From Corbicula japonica (taxonomy: Eukaryota; Mollusca; Bivalvia; Venerida; Cyrenidae), in NCBI GenBank assembly GCA_038501625.1, contig JAZAYU010000005.1:13355484-13419483 (forward strand): a DNA stretch of 64,000 nt. The letters run 5' to 3'. The notes beneath the pieces are model-generated. The model did not search any database. It was given only the letters and a program-made list of their open reading frames with translations, and had not been told where the DNA came from. Position 1 is the stretch's first letter, and every line of letters begins with the position of its first letter. Positions 35,905-47,690 of the stretch are shown here, one piece after another. A program made the position numbers and the translations under genes.

Positions 35905-36494
35905 CTCAATAACCAAGTTAACCTGCACTTACTTGTGCATATAAGAACTTTTAGACGGATGTGTGAAGTTGGTGCACCCTAGAGTGTAATTTGGACCACC
36001 AGAGCAAATAATTTTGCCACTGAGTGTTCAAGGTGGTAAAGGGGTAACCTCATACCTCATTTTGGTTAATTGTTCGTGGTATCTGTTTTATGGCCCTTGA
36101 AGTGGAAGGCATATAAAGTTGCCCTCGTCCGTACGTCTGTACGTCCGTCCGTATGTCCCTACGTACGTCCATCCTTACGTCCCCCTTACGTATCATTACG
36201 TAACTCCTCCTAAATTATCGGTCATATTTCTTTCAAACTTGCATAGATGATCAAGCAGGATGTGTAGATGATCGTAAAAAAGATTTTTTTTCCTGCGACC
36301 ATTTATACCAGAGATATGGCCTTTTGCTTTAACATATGTTGTTGCAACATTGTGGGCGTCAGTGTCCGAGGACACATTCTAGTTTACATGTATCATTGGT
36401 CATATTATTAAACCACGCTCTTTTTTTTCTCTTTCTTTTTGCCTGTGTCTGGAGACTGTGTTTTATGAAAGTGGCTTTTTGTGTTATGCATAAT
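35905..36494 (+). mobile_element. Family A repeat interrupted by a HINE-like insertion
   Basis: The left part, to 36090, includes GTGAAGTTGGTGCACCCTAG, AGGTGGTAAAGGGGTAACCT and TTAATTGTTCGTGGTATCTG. The right part, 36383-36494, continues with TTGGTCATATTATTAAACCA and TGTCTGGAGACTGTGTTTTA. The pieces are collinear with the intact copy at 26818-27132. Confidence 0.65.
36091..36382 (+). mobile_element. HINE-like short element
   Basis: It has the head GGCCCTTGAAGTGGAAGGCA with TATAAAGTTG, a stretch of CGTCCGTACGTC-like units, then TGATCAAGCAGGATGTGTAG, ATGATCGTAA and the end GTCCGAGGACACATTCTAG. It is closely paralleled by 60079-60331. No coding capacity. Confidence 0.6.
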
Positions 36495-37399
36495 GCATGA
36501 CTGTGTATGCATTTATTTTGATTCCTTTTTTTTTCTCGATTTTCTGCAAGTGTGTGTGTGTGGGGGGGATTGTTTCAAACAAGCGATGAAAACATAATTG
36601 CAAACCCTGTGTAATCATTTATTTAATAGACTCCAACAATAAACACTCAATTTTGTTAACATTCTAACGTTCTTCCAGCACTTTGAAAATCTTTTTAAAT
36701 CACAGTGCACGAACCAAAATGTAAACTTTGTTCAATTGTTTAAACATACAGTTGTTTTCAATTAATTAAAATTGAATATTGCATTCCAAGCAAAAGATAT
36801 TATTGCTTGCACAATCTTTTAACAATTCAAAAGAAACCATTAAATAAACAGAAGCTTATTTGTTTTCTTTTGTTTGCAAAGATTCGTTAATATAGTCAAG
36901 CAGGTCAAAAGAAAGTCATAATAATATAATACTGCTCGATACAAGTGAGTTTGCTTACGTGTAGTTGCATATGTGATATCTTTGGGGTTTTTTTTTTGCA
37001 TTTCTTGTTTGGTTGTAAATGTTTTTATTCCCCTGTAGATAAGACATTTGGAATTATTTTACGTACGGTAAAAGCGAAAATGTTTCAAGTGATATTAAAT
37101 AAAGAAACACATAGAACTTTTCCGTTTTCACCCTCAAGAATATGATTATAGGGTCCCATCTGAATTACGTTTCTGGTGTAATAATCTCCAATAGGACGTT
37201 GAGTACAGAACAAGTGCTTTATTGAAGCTTGATATGTTTTAAATTGCATGGTGGAAAAATCGAGTTTACCAGGTGTGTCAAATCTTAGGAGACCAATTTG
37301 TAAACATTTTGTGCAAAAACGGTATAACGTCTTCTTACTTAAATGGTATTTTAACCGTTTTTGCACTAAGGTAAAGAAATTCGGGCGTTAGTGACGCTT

Positions 37400-39120
37400 G
37401 CTCGTCCTATAATATATTTTCAACTAAAAAAATTAGAAAAAAAATATTGAAAGTTCATGGGCGGTTACCCGTTAGATTGAAAATGTGGTGAATTGTTTGT
37501 AATGCCTATTCTTACAATGATTATGTTTGTACCTTCTTTGCTCAAGTTGGTTTTGCGATTGATTAAAGACCATATTCTAGTCACTCGCATATGACGGCTG
37601 TAAGCATCAAAATATTAAAATGCATGAATAAGTAACTGGCCTTTTATATATGGAAGGTCAGGTTTTGTATGCTCATTGTTATTTCGTGGTATTTATTCTG
37701 TTGTTTATTTTACTTTCTTTCATTTTTTATTTTGCTTGTTAGTTAAAAATTTTCAATTACTTTTTTCTGCGATTGCCTTTCCTTAGAAACTACTGGTTCG
37801 TATGATGAACAGCAGTGAAGTATGAAGGAAAAGAATAATTAGATAGCAAACTATTTTGCGTAAAAAGAAGTATTCGTTCCCTTCGTAAAAACTTTCAACA
37901 AGGCTGAGTGGTTTTTTTATGTTCTGTGCTTTCAGAGGTAACAAGCTGATCGGCCATTGTTCGCTCTTCCAGATATGTCGGGCACTGATAACTGTTTACT
38001 ATTCGAAAGGACATATTATGTAGTTCATTTTCTTCCATTGTCTATGAAAGTTGAGATAATACACTCCTCTGCATGGCGAGTTAATTCATTTCTTACTTCA
38101 AGTAACTTGTTGGCTTCACTGCATAAATCTAGCACATTTTTCATATGAGGCATGCCACGGGAAAAGGAGTCTACATTGTCTTTTGTTTTCTCCCAACTAA
38201 TTTGAGACTTTGTTACACAGTTTGACAACTTAGTATTATTTTACCGCGAAATGCATTTAAGACATGTCGTGTGCTCAACTTAATGTCGTTTCAAGAAGTC
38301 CGACGGAACCTTTTTCCGTGGCGTGCGCCATATAATATAATATTGTTTTCTGGAAATATCTTTACTGATTAACATATCACGTAGCGAGAACTTGCAAAAA
38401 GCAGTTATACAATTGTTGTAATTGAAATGATAGTGTCATTGGAAATGAATAGTATTTAAAAGAAATTGCAGATAGTTTCGTAAAAATACAACTTAAAACC
38501 ACTCAATTATATTGTTATTTGAAATGATAAATGTCCTCGCATATACGGTAAATCGTCTGCGTGTCTGTCTTGATAAAGCAATGAAAAAATGATGACGAAA
38601 TTTTTACAACACAAAAATACAAATTACATGTATTTTAATCACAGAGCATCTGTAACTGGCAAAAAAGGAGAAATCTAGATACCGCAATATAACATAGGCG
38701 TTGCCAAATCAAACTTTCAAAATTCTACGCAGGTGTAAGATACCTTTAATTTATAGTTCGATCGAAATCAATAAAGTTAAGTAAAAATAGTTTCACAAGT
38801 TATTCAACCCGCTATACCTTGATCTCGAAAATATTCCAGGAATTGCAAGTAGTATATAAAGAACTGATTTCTTTAACCAAACTAATTTGCTATCAGCTTT
38901 CCTCTGATCTGCCTGCAGATACAAAACACATTTAACTGGAAAATCCTCACCTGTCAAATTTACAAAATGTGGCAACATCATCTTTGTCTGTCTTATTCAT
39001 TTTGACAGATAGACACTTTTCTTAAACACAATGCAATAACATTAAAAACTGGTTACGGTTAGAGCGATGTCGGATACTTTATACAAATTTAAATACAGCT
39101 CAGCCCAACCCCTTTTCTAA
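37400..39120. other. Spacer without recognised genes
   Basis: The only repeat match is the short ACCTTTTTCCGTGGCGTGCG end block at 38310, shared with 4240 and 55220. Confidence 0.3.
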
Positions 39121-39125
39121 ACATC

Positions 39126-39178
<53 letters not shown>

Positions 39179-39184
39179 AACATC

Positions 39185-39237
<53 letters not shown>
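39121..39237 (+). repeat. Two (CT)n arrays separated by a duplicated leader
   Basis: CTAAACATCTCCA occurs before each of two CT tracts of about 50 bases, so leader plus tract was duplicated as a unit. Confidence 0.9.
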
Positions 39238-39240
<3 letters not shown>

Positions 39241-40064
39241 TGGTTTTGCTCTACATATAGCGATGATAGCGATTACACTGTTTGTTTACCTATTGCATCT
39301 ACTCAATCTTTATTGAGTTATTCAATCAAGCCTAGACTTTTTTATCCATATATATTATTTAACGCATTAATAAGACGGCCGTAAAACTTTGTGGAAATTG
39401 ATTAATTTAAAAGAAATGTATGTTATTGCACAGAATAAATTTTGCAGGATTCATTATTTATAAAAGTGTGCTAATTTATAATGAAAAAGAATACCCTTCC
39501 ATTTCACGGATGTTTTCATTTACTTATTGAAACAGACGTACTACAAAAAGCAATTGCTTCTTCCATTTACACATTCATCCTTACAAAAACCATGAATTAT
39601 ATTCAATTATTTACCTGTAAAATCTCAACGGAATACCTTTATGCGCATAACAGATATGAAATCCTGAAAAGAAGCATAAACACTCATAAGTTTGTCCTGA
39701 ATAAAGACAGAACATGTTTATCAGAAATCTCTTTTTTTAATTTGAAAGAACTATTACATTTATTTCAATTTAATATTTTTCCAGACGTTTGTAGTTTCAT
39801 TATCTTCGTTTTAATGACGCACACCAGATATAATGTTCAACTGAAACGTCCGTGTCATTGACCTCTTCAAATGATTTTCAAAAACGTGTTGTGCGTTTTG
39901 TTAACTGTAGTTGATAATTGATGTCTAGACTGTCAAGTGATGTATTTTCATTGCAAAAGTTATACTAAAGAGAGGTGTAGCCTTCATGATATTCTGGTAA
40001 GCAATTTTAGAGGAAAAACATTAAAAAATGAAGTTTGAACAGTCTTGTATTCTAGAATTACCTT

Positions 40065-40215
40065 ACATGTCGCGTGACTGTCTTGTTAGCGTGACGGTGC
40101 GGGTTCGCTCCCAGCTAGAGACACTATCATTTGAAATTCACAGTAGCGCTATTTGTGCAGTGTGGCGGTCGTAAAACGTCTCCCCGTATGTATAGTCAGT
40201 ACTGTTATCAGTAAA
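40065..40215 (+). repeat. Family B SINE, B box plus body
   Basis: GTGACGGTGCGGGTTCGCTC, CCAGCTAGAGACACTATCAT, TTCACAGTAGCGCTATTTGT and GTGGCGGTCGTAAAACGTCT link the tRNA-like head to the body block seen at 7605 and 62205. Confidence 0.65.
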
Positions 40216-40261
40216 ATAACCTGTTACTGATGTCATGCAGCGATGGTAACGTTTATCAGGG

Positions 40262-40400
40262 ATATCCGATCAACCTTTTTTGGGGGGTTAGCTCAATTGG
40301 TTGCGTCGCCAGAATTGCAGGGCAAGGCGCTGTCGCCGTGACGGTGCGGGTTCGCTCCCAGCTAGAGGCACTACCATTTGTTATCAATAACACTGTATGT
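40262..40400 (+). repeat. tRNA-like head of family B SINE (boxes A and B)
   Basis: The A box is TTAGCTCAATTGGTTG and the B box is GGGTTCGCTCCC, about 50 bases apart, as in a pol III tRNA promoter. It follows a GGGGGG run. An intact cloverleaf with paired acceptor ends is not evident, so this is a SINE head and probably not a working tRNA gene. Confidence 0.65.
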
Positions 40401-40439
40401 TCAAACTGCTATCAAACTATATTATGTCTGATTTTTTAA

Positions 40440-42105
40440 AACACAAATGTTCTTCTCTTTATTTAAATCACAAATGTTCTTTTCTTTACTTAAATCACAA
40501 ATGTTCTTCTCTTTATTTAAAACACAGATGTTCTTCTCTTTATTTAAATCACAAATGTTCTTCTCTTTATTTAAATCACAAATGGTTTTCTCTTTATTTA
40601 AAACACAAATGTTCTTCTCTTTATTAAAATCACAAATGTTCTTCTCTTTATTTAAATCACAAATGTTCTTCTCTTTATTTAAAACACAAATGTTCTTCTC
40701 TCTATTTAAAACACACATGTTCTTCTCTTTATTTAAATCACAAATGTTCTTCTCTTTATTTAAAACACACATGTTCTTCTCTTTATTTAAATCACAAATG
40801 TTCTTCTCTTTATTTCAATCACAAATGTTCTTCTCTTTATTTCAATCACAAATGTTCTTCTCTTTATTTCAATCACAAATGTTCTTCTCTTTATTTAAAT
40901 CACAGATGTTCTTCTCTTTATTTAAAACACAAATGTTCTTCTCTTTATTTAAATCACAAATGTTCTTCTCTTTATTTAAATCACAAATGCTCTTCTCTTT
41001 ATTTAAATCACAAATGTTCTTCTCTTTATTTATATCACAAATGTTCTTCTCTTTATTTAAATCACAGATGTTCTTCTCTTTATTTCAATCACAAATGTTC
41101 TTCTCTTTATTTCAATCACAAATGTTCTTCTCTTTATTTAAATCACAGATGTTCTTCTCTTTATTTCAATCACAAATGTTCTTCTCTTTATTTCAATCAC
41201 AAATGTTCTTCTCTTTATTTAAATCACAAATGTTCTTCTCTTTATTTAAATCACAAATGTTCTTCTCTTTATTTAAATCACAAATGTTCTTCTCTTTATT
41301 TCAATCACAAATGTTCTTCTCTTTATTTAAATCACAAATGTTCTTCTCTTTATTTAAATCACAAATGTTCTTCTCTTTATTTAAATCACAAATGTTCTTC
41401 TCTCCATCTAAATCACAAATGTTCTTCTCTTTATTTATATCACAAATGTTCTTCTCTTTATTTAAATCACAGATGTTCTTCTCTTTATTTCAATCACAAA
41501 TGTTCTTCTCTTTATTTAAATCACAAATGTTCTTCTCTTTATTTCAATCACAGATGTTCTTCTCTTTATTTAAATCACAAATGTTCTTCTCTTTATTTCA
41601 ATCACAAATGATCTTCTCTTCATTTAAATCACAAATGTTCTTCTCTTTATTTAAATCACAAATGTTCTTCTCTTTATTTAAATCACAAATGTTCTTCTCT
41701 TTATTTAAATCACAAATGTTCTTCTCTTTATTTAAATCACAAATGTTCTTCTCTTTATTTCAATCACAGATGTTCTTCTCTTTATTTAAATCACAAATGT
41801 TCTTCTCTTTATTTAAATCACAAATGATCTTCTCTTCATTTAAATCACAAATGTTCTTCTCTTCATTTAAATCACAAATGTTCTTCTCTTCTTTTAAATC
41901 ACAAATGTTCTTCTCTTTATTTAAATCACAAATGTTCTTCTCTTTATTTAAATCACAAATGTTCTTCTCTTTATTTAAATCACAAATGTTCTTCTCTTTA
42001 TTTAAATCACAAATGTTCTTCTCTTTATTTAAATCACAAATGTTCTTCTCTTCATTTAAATCACAAATGTTCTTCTCTTTATTTAAATCACAAATGTTCT
42101 TCTCT
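40440..42105 (+). repeat. Minisatellite, 27-bp unit, about 61 copies
   Basis: The unit is ATGTTCTTCTCTTTATTTAA plus ATCACAA. Since 27 is a multiple of three, frames stay open on both strands (553 codons on +, MFFSLFKSQ repeated; KEKNICDLN on -). Variants are not random: AAAACACA forms lie in the first third, and the TATATCACAA variant recurs 15 units apart (about 41030 and 41435). No splice context, start context or signal suggests a protein. Confidence 0.95.
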
Positions 42106-42144
42106 TAGTTTCTTGTTTGTGGCTTTGATCATTCTAAGTTCCTC

Positions 42145-42705
42145 TTTTGTTATGTCCTTTGAAGGTCGTCGAGCACGAAATACGAATGTACGTTAAAGTA
42201 CTTCTTAAAATTATTTTGTTTCAATATTTCGGCCATTTTTCTAATACATTGTATGTTGTTTCAAAATCCGAGCAAATACAATTTTGGATATTGTTCAATC
42301 ACCCCTGCTTTTAGTTGTTGCCTTTGGCATTATCTGTGATATGCAGGATTTATATTCTTAGATCCCCTGTTTAAATTCTATTCTGTTTAGTTTCGCCTCT
42401 CGATCAGGTTAACCCATTCTTTTATCTGGGGACAACACGCCGCATATCATGGAATGGAATAAATATTAAAATACCGCATGGAATATTATGTTGGCCGCCA
42501 TATGTACACCATCGTGATTGATCAAAATTCTACTGTTCACTGGTTTTAATATTGAGTTGCGTTCAACTAGGGAATATGCTGCGTGGGCAGTAAAATGCGT
42601 TTCCATTACTGCCCATGAACAGGTTCAATCAAACCGAGACTACAATATTTTCATATTAATGTTGTCTTGTCCAGTGAATTTCAAAATTCCTTTTTTCTAT
42701 CTAAT
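42145..42705 (+). repeat. Family B SINE, longest continuous copy (middle and tail)
   Basis: In order: CCTTTGAAGGTCGTCGAGCA, GTTTCAATATTTCGGCCATT, TTGGATATTGTTCAATCACC, TATCTGGGGACAACACGCCG, ACCGCATGGAATATTATG, TATTGAGTTGCGTTCAAC, the GTGGGCAGTAAAATGCG / CCATTACTGCCCATG pair, and TTCAATCAAACCGAGACTAC. It begins about 40 bases after the 27-bp array. Confidence 0.7.
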
Positions 42706-44467
42706 AACGTTGTTTTAAATGTTCGTAACAAACATTGCGCTCATAACGATCGGTCACATTGTTACAGGTTTATTTGGTGTTTTTCCGTTTTTGTAGCCAA
42801 GAAAATAAAAAAAAATGCTGTTACTTAGATTTAAGAATTTACATGAAAGTTAATTATGTTTAGCTGTCTATTGAGTCGCAATAATCAAAAAACAAAACCT
42901 TTCTACGAGAGGAAAAGAAATCACGTTTTGGCGTGATTTAAAAAGACACTTCAATCAATTACATGTAACGGGGGTGTGCCTTTGTCAGACCTCCGACATT
43001 TTGATAAAACGACTTTAATGAGGATAAATTACATAAGCAAAATATCGTTCGAATTAAGACGTTACAATCTTGATTTGTTTTTCACGTGCTATGAATTGGT
43101 ACAGCGTTCGTAATATGTACATGTCGTGCGTTATTGCAATTAAACAACCTGATATTAACATCGTCATTTAGAATAAAGAAATTAATCAAAACGGATTTAG
43201 TACATAATTTAAACACTTAGATAAAGAAACTCTTTAAGAATACTTAAAGTTTATATGTTTTCCCTCGAAAATAAATTTAAGGATCCGTTTTATAGATGTT
43301 TTTTCGGCATCAATTATCACGACAATCAAGCGCAGATTTTCATTAAAACGAACTTCAAAAACCAAATGTATCTTGTGTTTTTTTTCCTATTTCTAGTTTC
43401 ATTACTCGAAAGTCCAACGTTAAATCGAGGACCCAAGTGCTCGGATACTCGTACCCATCCCTAAATTATATATTATACATTTAGTTGGTGGTGGGAGGGA
43501 AATACAATATGTTGCTATACTTTTCTGAGCTATGAACTATAAAAGGAACAGTTAATGGTTTATTTAATTACTTTGTAATAACATTAACCCTGGTAAATGA
43601 TTAGCAGATGGTGATGAATAATATCATTTTACAAATCAACGTTAAATTAGTTTTAGTTATTTGTAACTGTACTGTAATATTTCTGTTGAGTGCAGGTATT
43701 AAACTAATGTTGTTTGTCATTGTAAAACATACATATCACAGTAAAAAATGATAATTATTTTTATGGGGCGACATGTTATGGTATTAAGTTAATGAAGTTC
43801 TCATTGTCTAGTCAAGAGGATAAAAGGAAAATTCCAACCAAATAAAATTATCCATAGGAGTCGGCGTCCTGAAATGATTATTGGAATAATATATAATGTC
43901 ATTATACTTGGTAATTGTATCTTAATGTTTAGCATGTGAGAATCGTGTGCACTTCTTGTCTGTACCGTGTCTCTTATAAAAACTTCATCATCTAAAAATA
44001 TTTACAATATTATTTAAAATCAAAATCATTTGATATCTTTTAGTGCTTATAAATTAACTTGTTTGCTATATACAGCTTCAGTTGATCAGGTTGTGTTTTG
44101 ATTCCTCAAAATGGAGAATTGTTTTTATCAATATTAAACAATCGTCAAAATATTTCAAGGTATTCTAAAGGGATGTAATAATGTTATCTTTATGTTCTAA
44201 AGAAAGAGACACTATAAATTCACTGTAGGCCTATCCTTGAATTATATTATTTATTCTTATACGTTTGCAGACTTAGCAAGTTATCTTAAACCTATTTGGT
44301 CTCCAAAAAGGTAGCCTATTTATTTCGGTAACCTGTGAATACTTCGAGCATGTTTGTAAACATTTAAATTGTTTGTGATAGAAATTACCGCCACAATCTG
44401 AGTCATTGCTGGACCATGTGTGTGGTCCGTATTCCATTTAACTAAGGAGACTCGATATTGACCATCT
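42706..44467. other. Spacer without recognised genes
   Basis: AT-rich. The 69-codon frame at 43255 has no supporting context. Confidence 0.3.
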
Positions 44468-44612
44468 GGGCTGAAGGTTATAAAACTGAGTTTGGAAACC
44501 AGTCTCAAATCTCAAGCATCTGATTGGCTGAAATGGCGACTGGTCGGCATTTCAGCCAATCAGATGCTTGAGATTTGAGACTGGTTTCCATGCTCAGTTT
44601 TATAACCTTGGG
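44468..44612. mobile_element. Palindromic MITE family 1, full copy (opposite orientation)
   Basis: The ends are GGGCTGAAGGTTATAAAACT and CAGTTTTATAACCTTGGG. The centre is GGCGACTGGTCGGC. The arms pair almost base for base over about 65 positions. Confidence 0.9.
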
Positions 44613-45261
44613 TACTGGGCAGGAATCTTTGTAAACATGCTGGTTGGTTGGAAGTCTGGATTTTGTTACTTAGCTCTTAAGTTTTTAAAGTTTTAACTAC
44701 AGTTCAAATGATCATTTAAAAGTTTGTCGAACGCGATATTTACGATAAGACAGGTTAATATCCAGAGACCGATATTTACCAAAATCGCATATTAACAAAG
44801 TAAACACGAAGGGCGATCGTGTGTATGATCAAAGAGGACAAATAAATTGAGTATATTTCGTAGAGTTAGAGCGAGAAAGGTTTCAACTGTTCTTTTATTT
44901 TATATCACCAGGAATATGTTCGCTTTCACCACACGATTTATGTATGATCAAAGATACAAGAAACAAGGGGAAAATTACTTGTGATCAAAGAGGCAGGGAA
45001 AACTTTTGACAACTTATTGTATTGTAAAGAATATCATGTAAAGGGAGTGCATGTGAATAATTAGTAAGGCGATATACGTTTGTCGACTATATCCGTAAAA
45101 GGTTTTCCAGAAATATTATACGCTCTGCGTTCTCTTTAGTTAATTAACTATAAACGACTGCTTTCCTTACCTCTTGGTTTGCACGACGTTCGCAGGAGTT
45201 TAATAGTTTGTGAAGTTTTATAGGAAAATCTTGAAAAAAAACAACAACATAGAAACTCGAC

Positions 45262-45515
45262 CAGTTTCTTTATTCCTGCAATCGTGTTATTGTTCACTTA
45301 ACTCCAGGTAAGTTGTGACAGTAATGTCGGTGAATACCTACCTACCTTTTTCTTTTATTCCTGCAATCGTGTTTTTGTTGACTTAACTCCAGGTGCGTTG
45401 TGACAGTAATGCCGGTGAATACCTGTACCTTTTTCTTTTATTCCTGCAATCGTGTTATTTCTGACTTAACTTTAAGGTGTTGTTGCGACAGTAATGTCGG
45501 TGAATACCTATCTTT
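45262..45515 (+). repeat. Tandem array, about 85-bp unit, 3 copies
   Basis: TTTATTCCTGCAATCGTGTT, GACTTAACTCCAGG and TGACAGTAATGTCGGTGAAT recur three times, with CCTACCT spacers between. Confidence 0.85.
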
Positions 45516-45545
45516 TTCGCATCACAATGCCATTAGCTTCTAACG

Positions 45546-45690
45546 TTTTATATGTTAGTGTGCTTTGGCTTTTGTCTATTTGGACATTGATCATTTTGTA
45601 AATCCGTGCTCTCCTATCCTCTTTTACTTGGCTGTGTGGGGAAGCTGTGTTTTCTGGATGTGGTTATTCTCTATATGCATTTTTACTCTA
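45546..45690 (+). mobile_element. Family A interspersed repeat, 3' third
   Basis: ACATTGATCATTTTGTAAAT, CTTGGCTGTGTGGGGAAGCT and TTCTGGATGTGGTTATTCTC. It follows the 85-bp array directly. Confidence 0.65.
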
Positions 45691-46794
45691 AAATTAAAAC
45701 TTGTTTTAATCTTAAATGTAAAAAACTATCACACATTTTATGTAAACATGAGAGGAACTAATACCGTCATCTGTGATTCACCTACACATATCCACGATTA
45801 GACATACATGTATACAGAATTGTGATCAATGCCTTTATTAACGAAAAGATGTTTTAATAATTTGTATAAAATATTTCCTATCTTTCAAACAGCTGCGAAA
45901 CAATTTTAGATCACTTAAACAGCAAACATCCTACCATGTCAAAAGCTGCTTGCTAAAGATCATTCAAAGATTATCTCGGATTTTGCTTGCCATATGCGTC
46001 GAGTTCAAAAGTTTAATTACTTGATACAAGAGATTCCGCATTTTCCTGAATAAAAGGGGTGTTTTGTCATCGTCATAGTTATGTTTGTTTCTGGTAGCAT
46101 TTAGAACTTCAATATGTTATCTTCTTAAATTTTTAACAGCCGTTCAAGTATTGGTATGTTTGATTGATAGTTTAGTCTGAACCGATAAAGTTGAGAAACT
46201 AAAGTTTAAAGGTTTCACTGGCAATTTAATAAACAAATAACGGAATTGAATGAAAATGTTTAGTTTATAAACAACAACACAATACATGTAACAACAACTG
46301 CACAAAACTTTACCTGCAACTAGATATAACACTTGTCTTTGGCTAATGTATAGAGAAACATATTTATTTACAAAATAGTTTGTGTACAAACTATATATGG
46401 GTATCCTTTAACAATTACTTTTTTAAATTGTCATACCATAAAATATAATATTGATCAATTATTGTTCCTAATATCATAGGATTTTTTATTTAAAAAATTC
46501 AAAGTTCTAGAATCGATTTTGTTCTTTTTCGAAGACAGGAGAATGTCGTTTAGTCTATAGTCAGGTCCTGCAATTTTGTGATAAATTCATCTTAATGAAT
46601 TTTTTATATTTATTAAAAAATCATTAAAGAAATGGTAGTCCGATTCTAAATTATTTGTGCAATGTTTACATATTCTTTATTTGGTGTTCCAGTATATTTT
46701 GCAAGCGAATTGTTCGAAAGTCGAAAACATGTTACAATTCGTTTCTTAAAATCCTATGTTAGATGAAAGAGTTAAGGAATACTTGGCTAATTAT

Positions 46795-46870
46795 TGTAAA
46801 CATAACTGTACTGTACGGGTTTAATTTCCAATGATGGGCACTATCATTTGTATGTGTTCTGAAATTCCAA
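46795..46870 (+). repeat. Family B head fragment (B box region)
   Basis: TGTACGGGTTTAATTTCCAA, then GATGGGCACTATCATTTGTA, parallels 40350-40385 with a decayed B box. Confidence 0.35.
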
Positions 46871-47139
46871 GAGATAAATTTTCAATTATAATATGAGTTT
46901 AGACGATTTATTACTGTTTTGTGAAATAATTCAATCTTAAGACAACATTAAGTATTACATATTCCAGGTGTACAAGTACACATGTATTCTGTTTTGCTGC
47001 AGCGGAGGTGTTAGAGGTAATCTTGACTATCCCTGCAGTAGTAAATTACAAACTTTTACAATAAAACAACGCGGCTACTGATGTATGGTATAACGTTTCA
47101 TGTTTGTCAGACGTATATTAAACATGTTATGTGTAGTTA

Positions 47140-47690
47140 GTATGCAAGAATTACTTTAATTTTAAAGATTAAGACTAAAGTGTAAAATTAGCTATTTATG
47201 TATATTTGGGTTGCAAGCATTTTTGACTTTTGTGTTTAAGATTAAGACGTAAGTGTAGTATGTATTAAATTGATTTTTAATTAAGATGCACACGTTTCTT
47301 ACTTTAATGCTAAAGATAATAATAAAGACCTAGTGAAAAATGCATTAAATGTATGTATAATTACATTGCAAGCGTCTACTACCTTTGTGTTAAAGATTAA
47401 GACTTAGTATAAAAGGCATTAAATTTATAAATTAATGTATAATTACAGTGCAAGCATTTACTACTTTTATGTTAAAGATTAAGACTAACTGTGAAATGAA
47501 TTAAATTTATGTATATATAAATTAATTGCAAGCGTTTACTTCCTTTTTAAGTTAAAGATTAAGAAATGTAACAAATGTGTAAAATGTATTATATTTATGT
47601 ATACGTAGGCTGCAAACGTTTACTTATTTTATTTAACAGATTCAAACATGTAAAATGTATAACATTATGTGTATACCTAACATGCAACAT
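47140..47690 (+). repeat. Degenerate tandem array, about 80-95 bp unit, 6-7 copies
   Basis: TTGCAAGC(G/A)TTTACT and GTTAAAGATTAAGACT alternate with ATTAAATTTATGTATA through the stretch. Unit length drifts and indels are common, so the array is old. Confidence 0.7.

Noticed and set aside
36945..37366. Opposing 66- and 93-codon frames
   Set aside because: Overlapping frames on both strands of AT-rich DNA, with no conserved motif or splice context.
39481..39861. 126-codon + strand frame
   Set aside because: No splice signals, domain, coding GC or family resemblance. Length is compatible with chance in a window this large.
40262..40400. Functional tRNA gene
   Set aside because: A and B boxes are present, but the acceptor stem does not visibly pair and related fragments are dispersed as SINE heads.
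40440..42105. CRISPR-like array
   Set aside because: Units are head to tail with no unique spacers, in a eukaryotic context.
40447..42108. 553-codon open frame of repeated MFFSLFKSQ
   Set aside because: It is a 27-bp minisatellite whose unit is divisible by three. The opposite strand is open too and there is no gene context.
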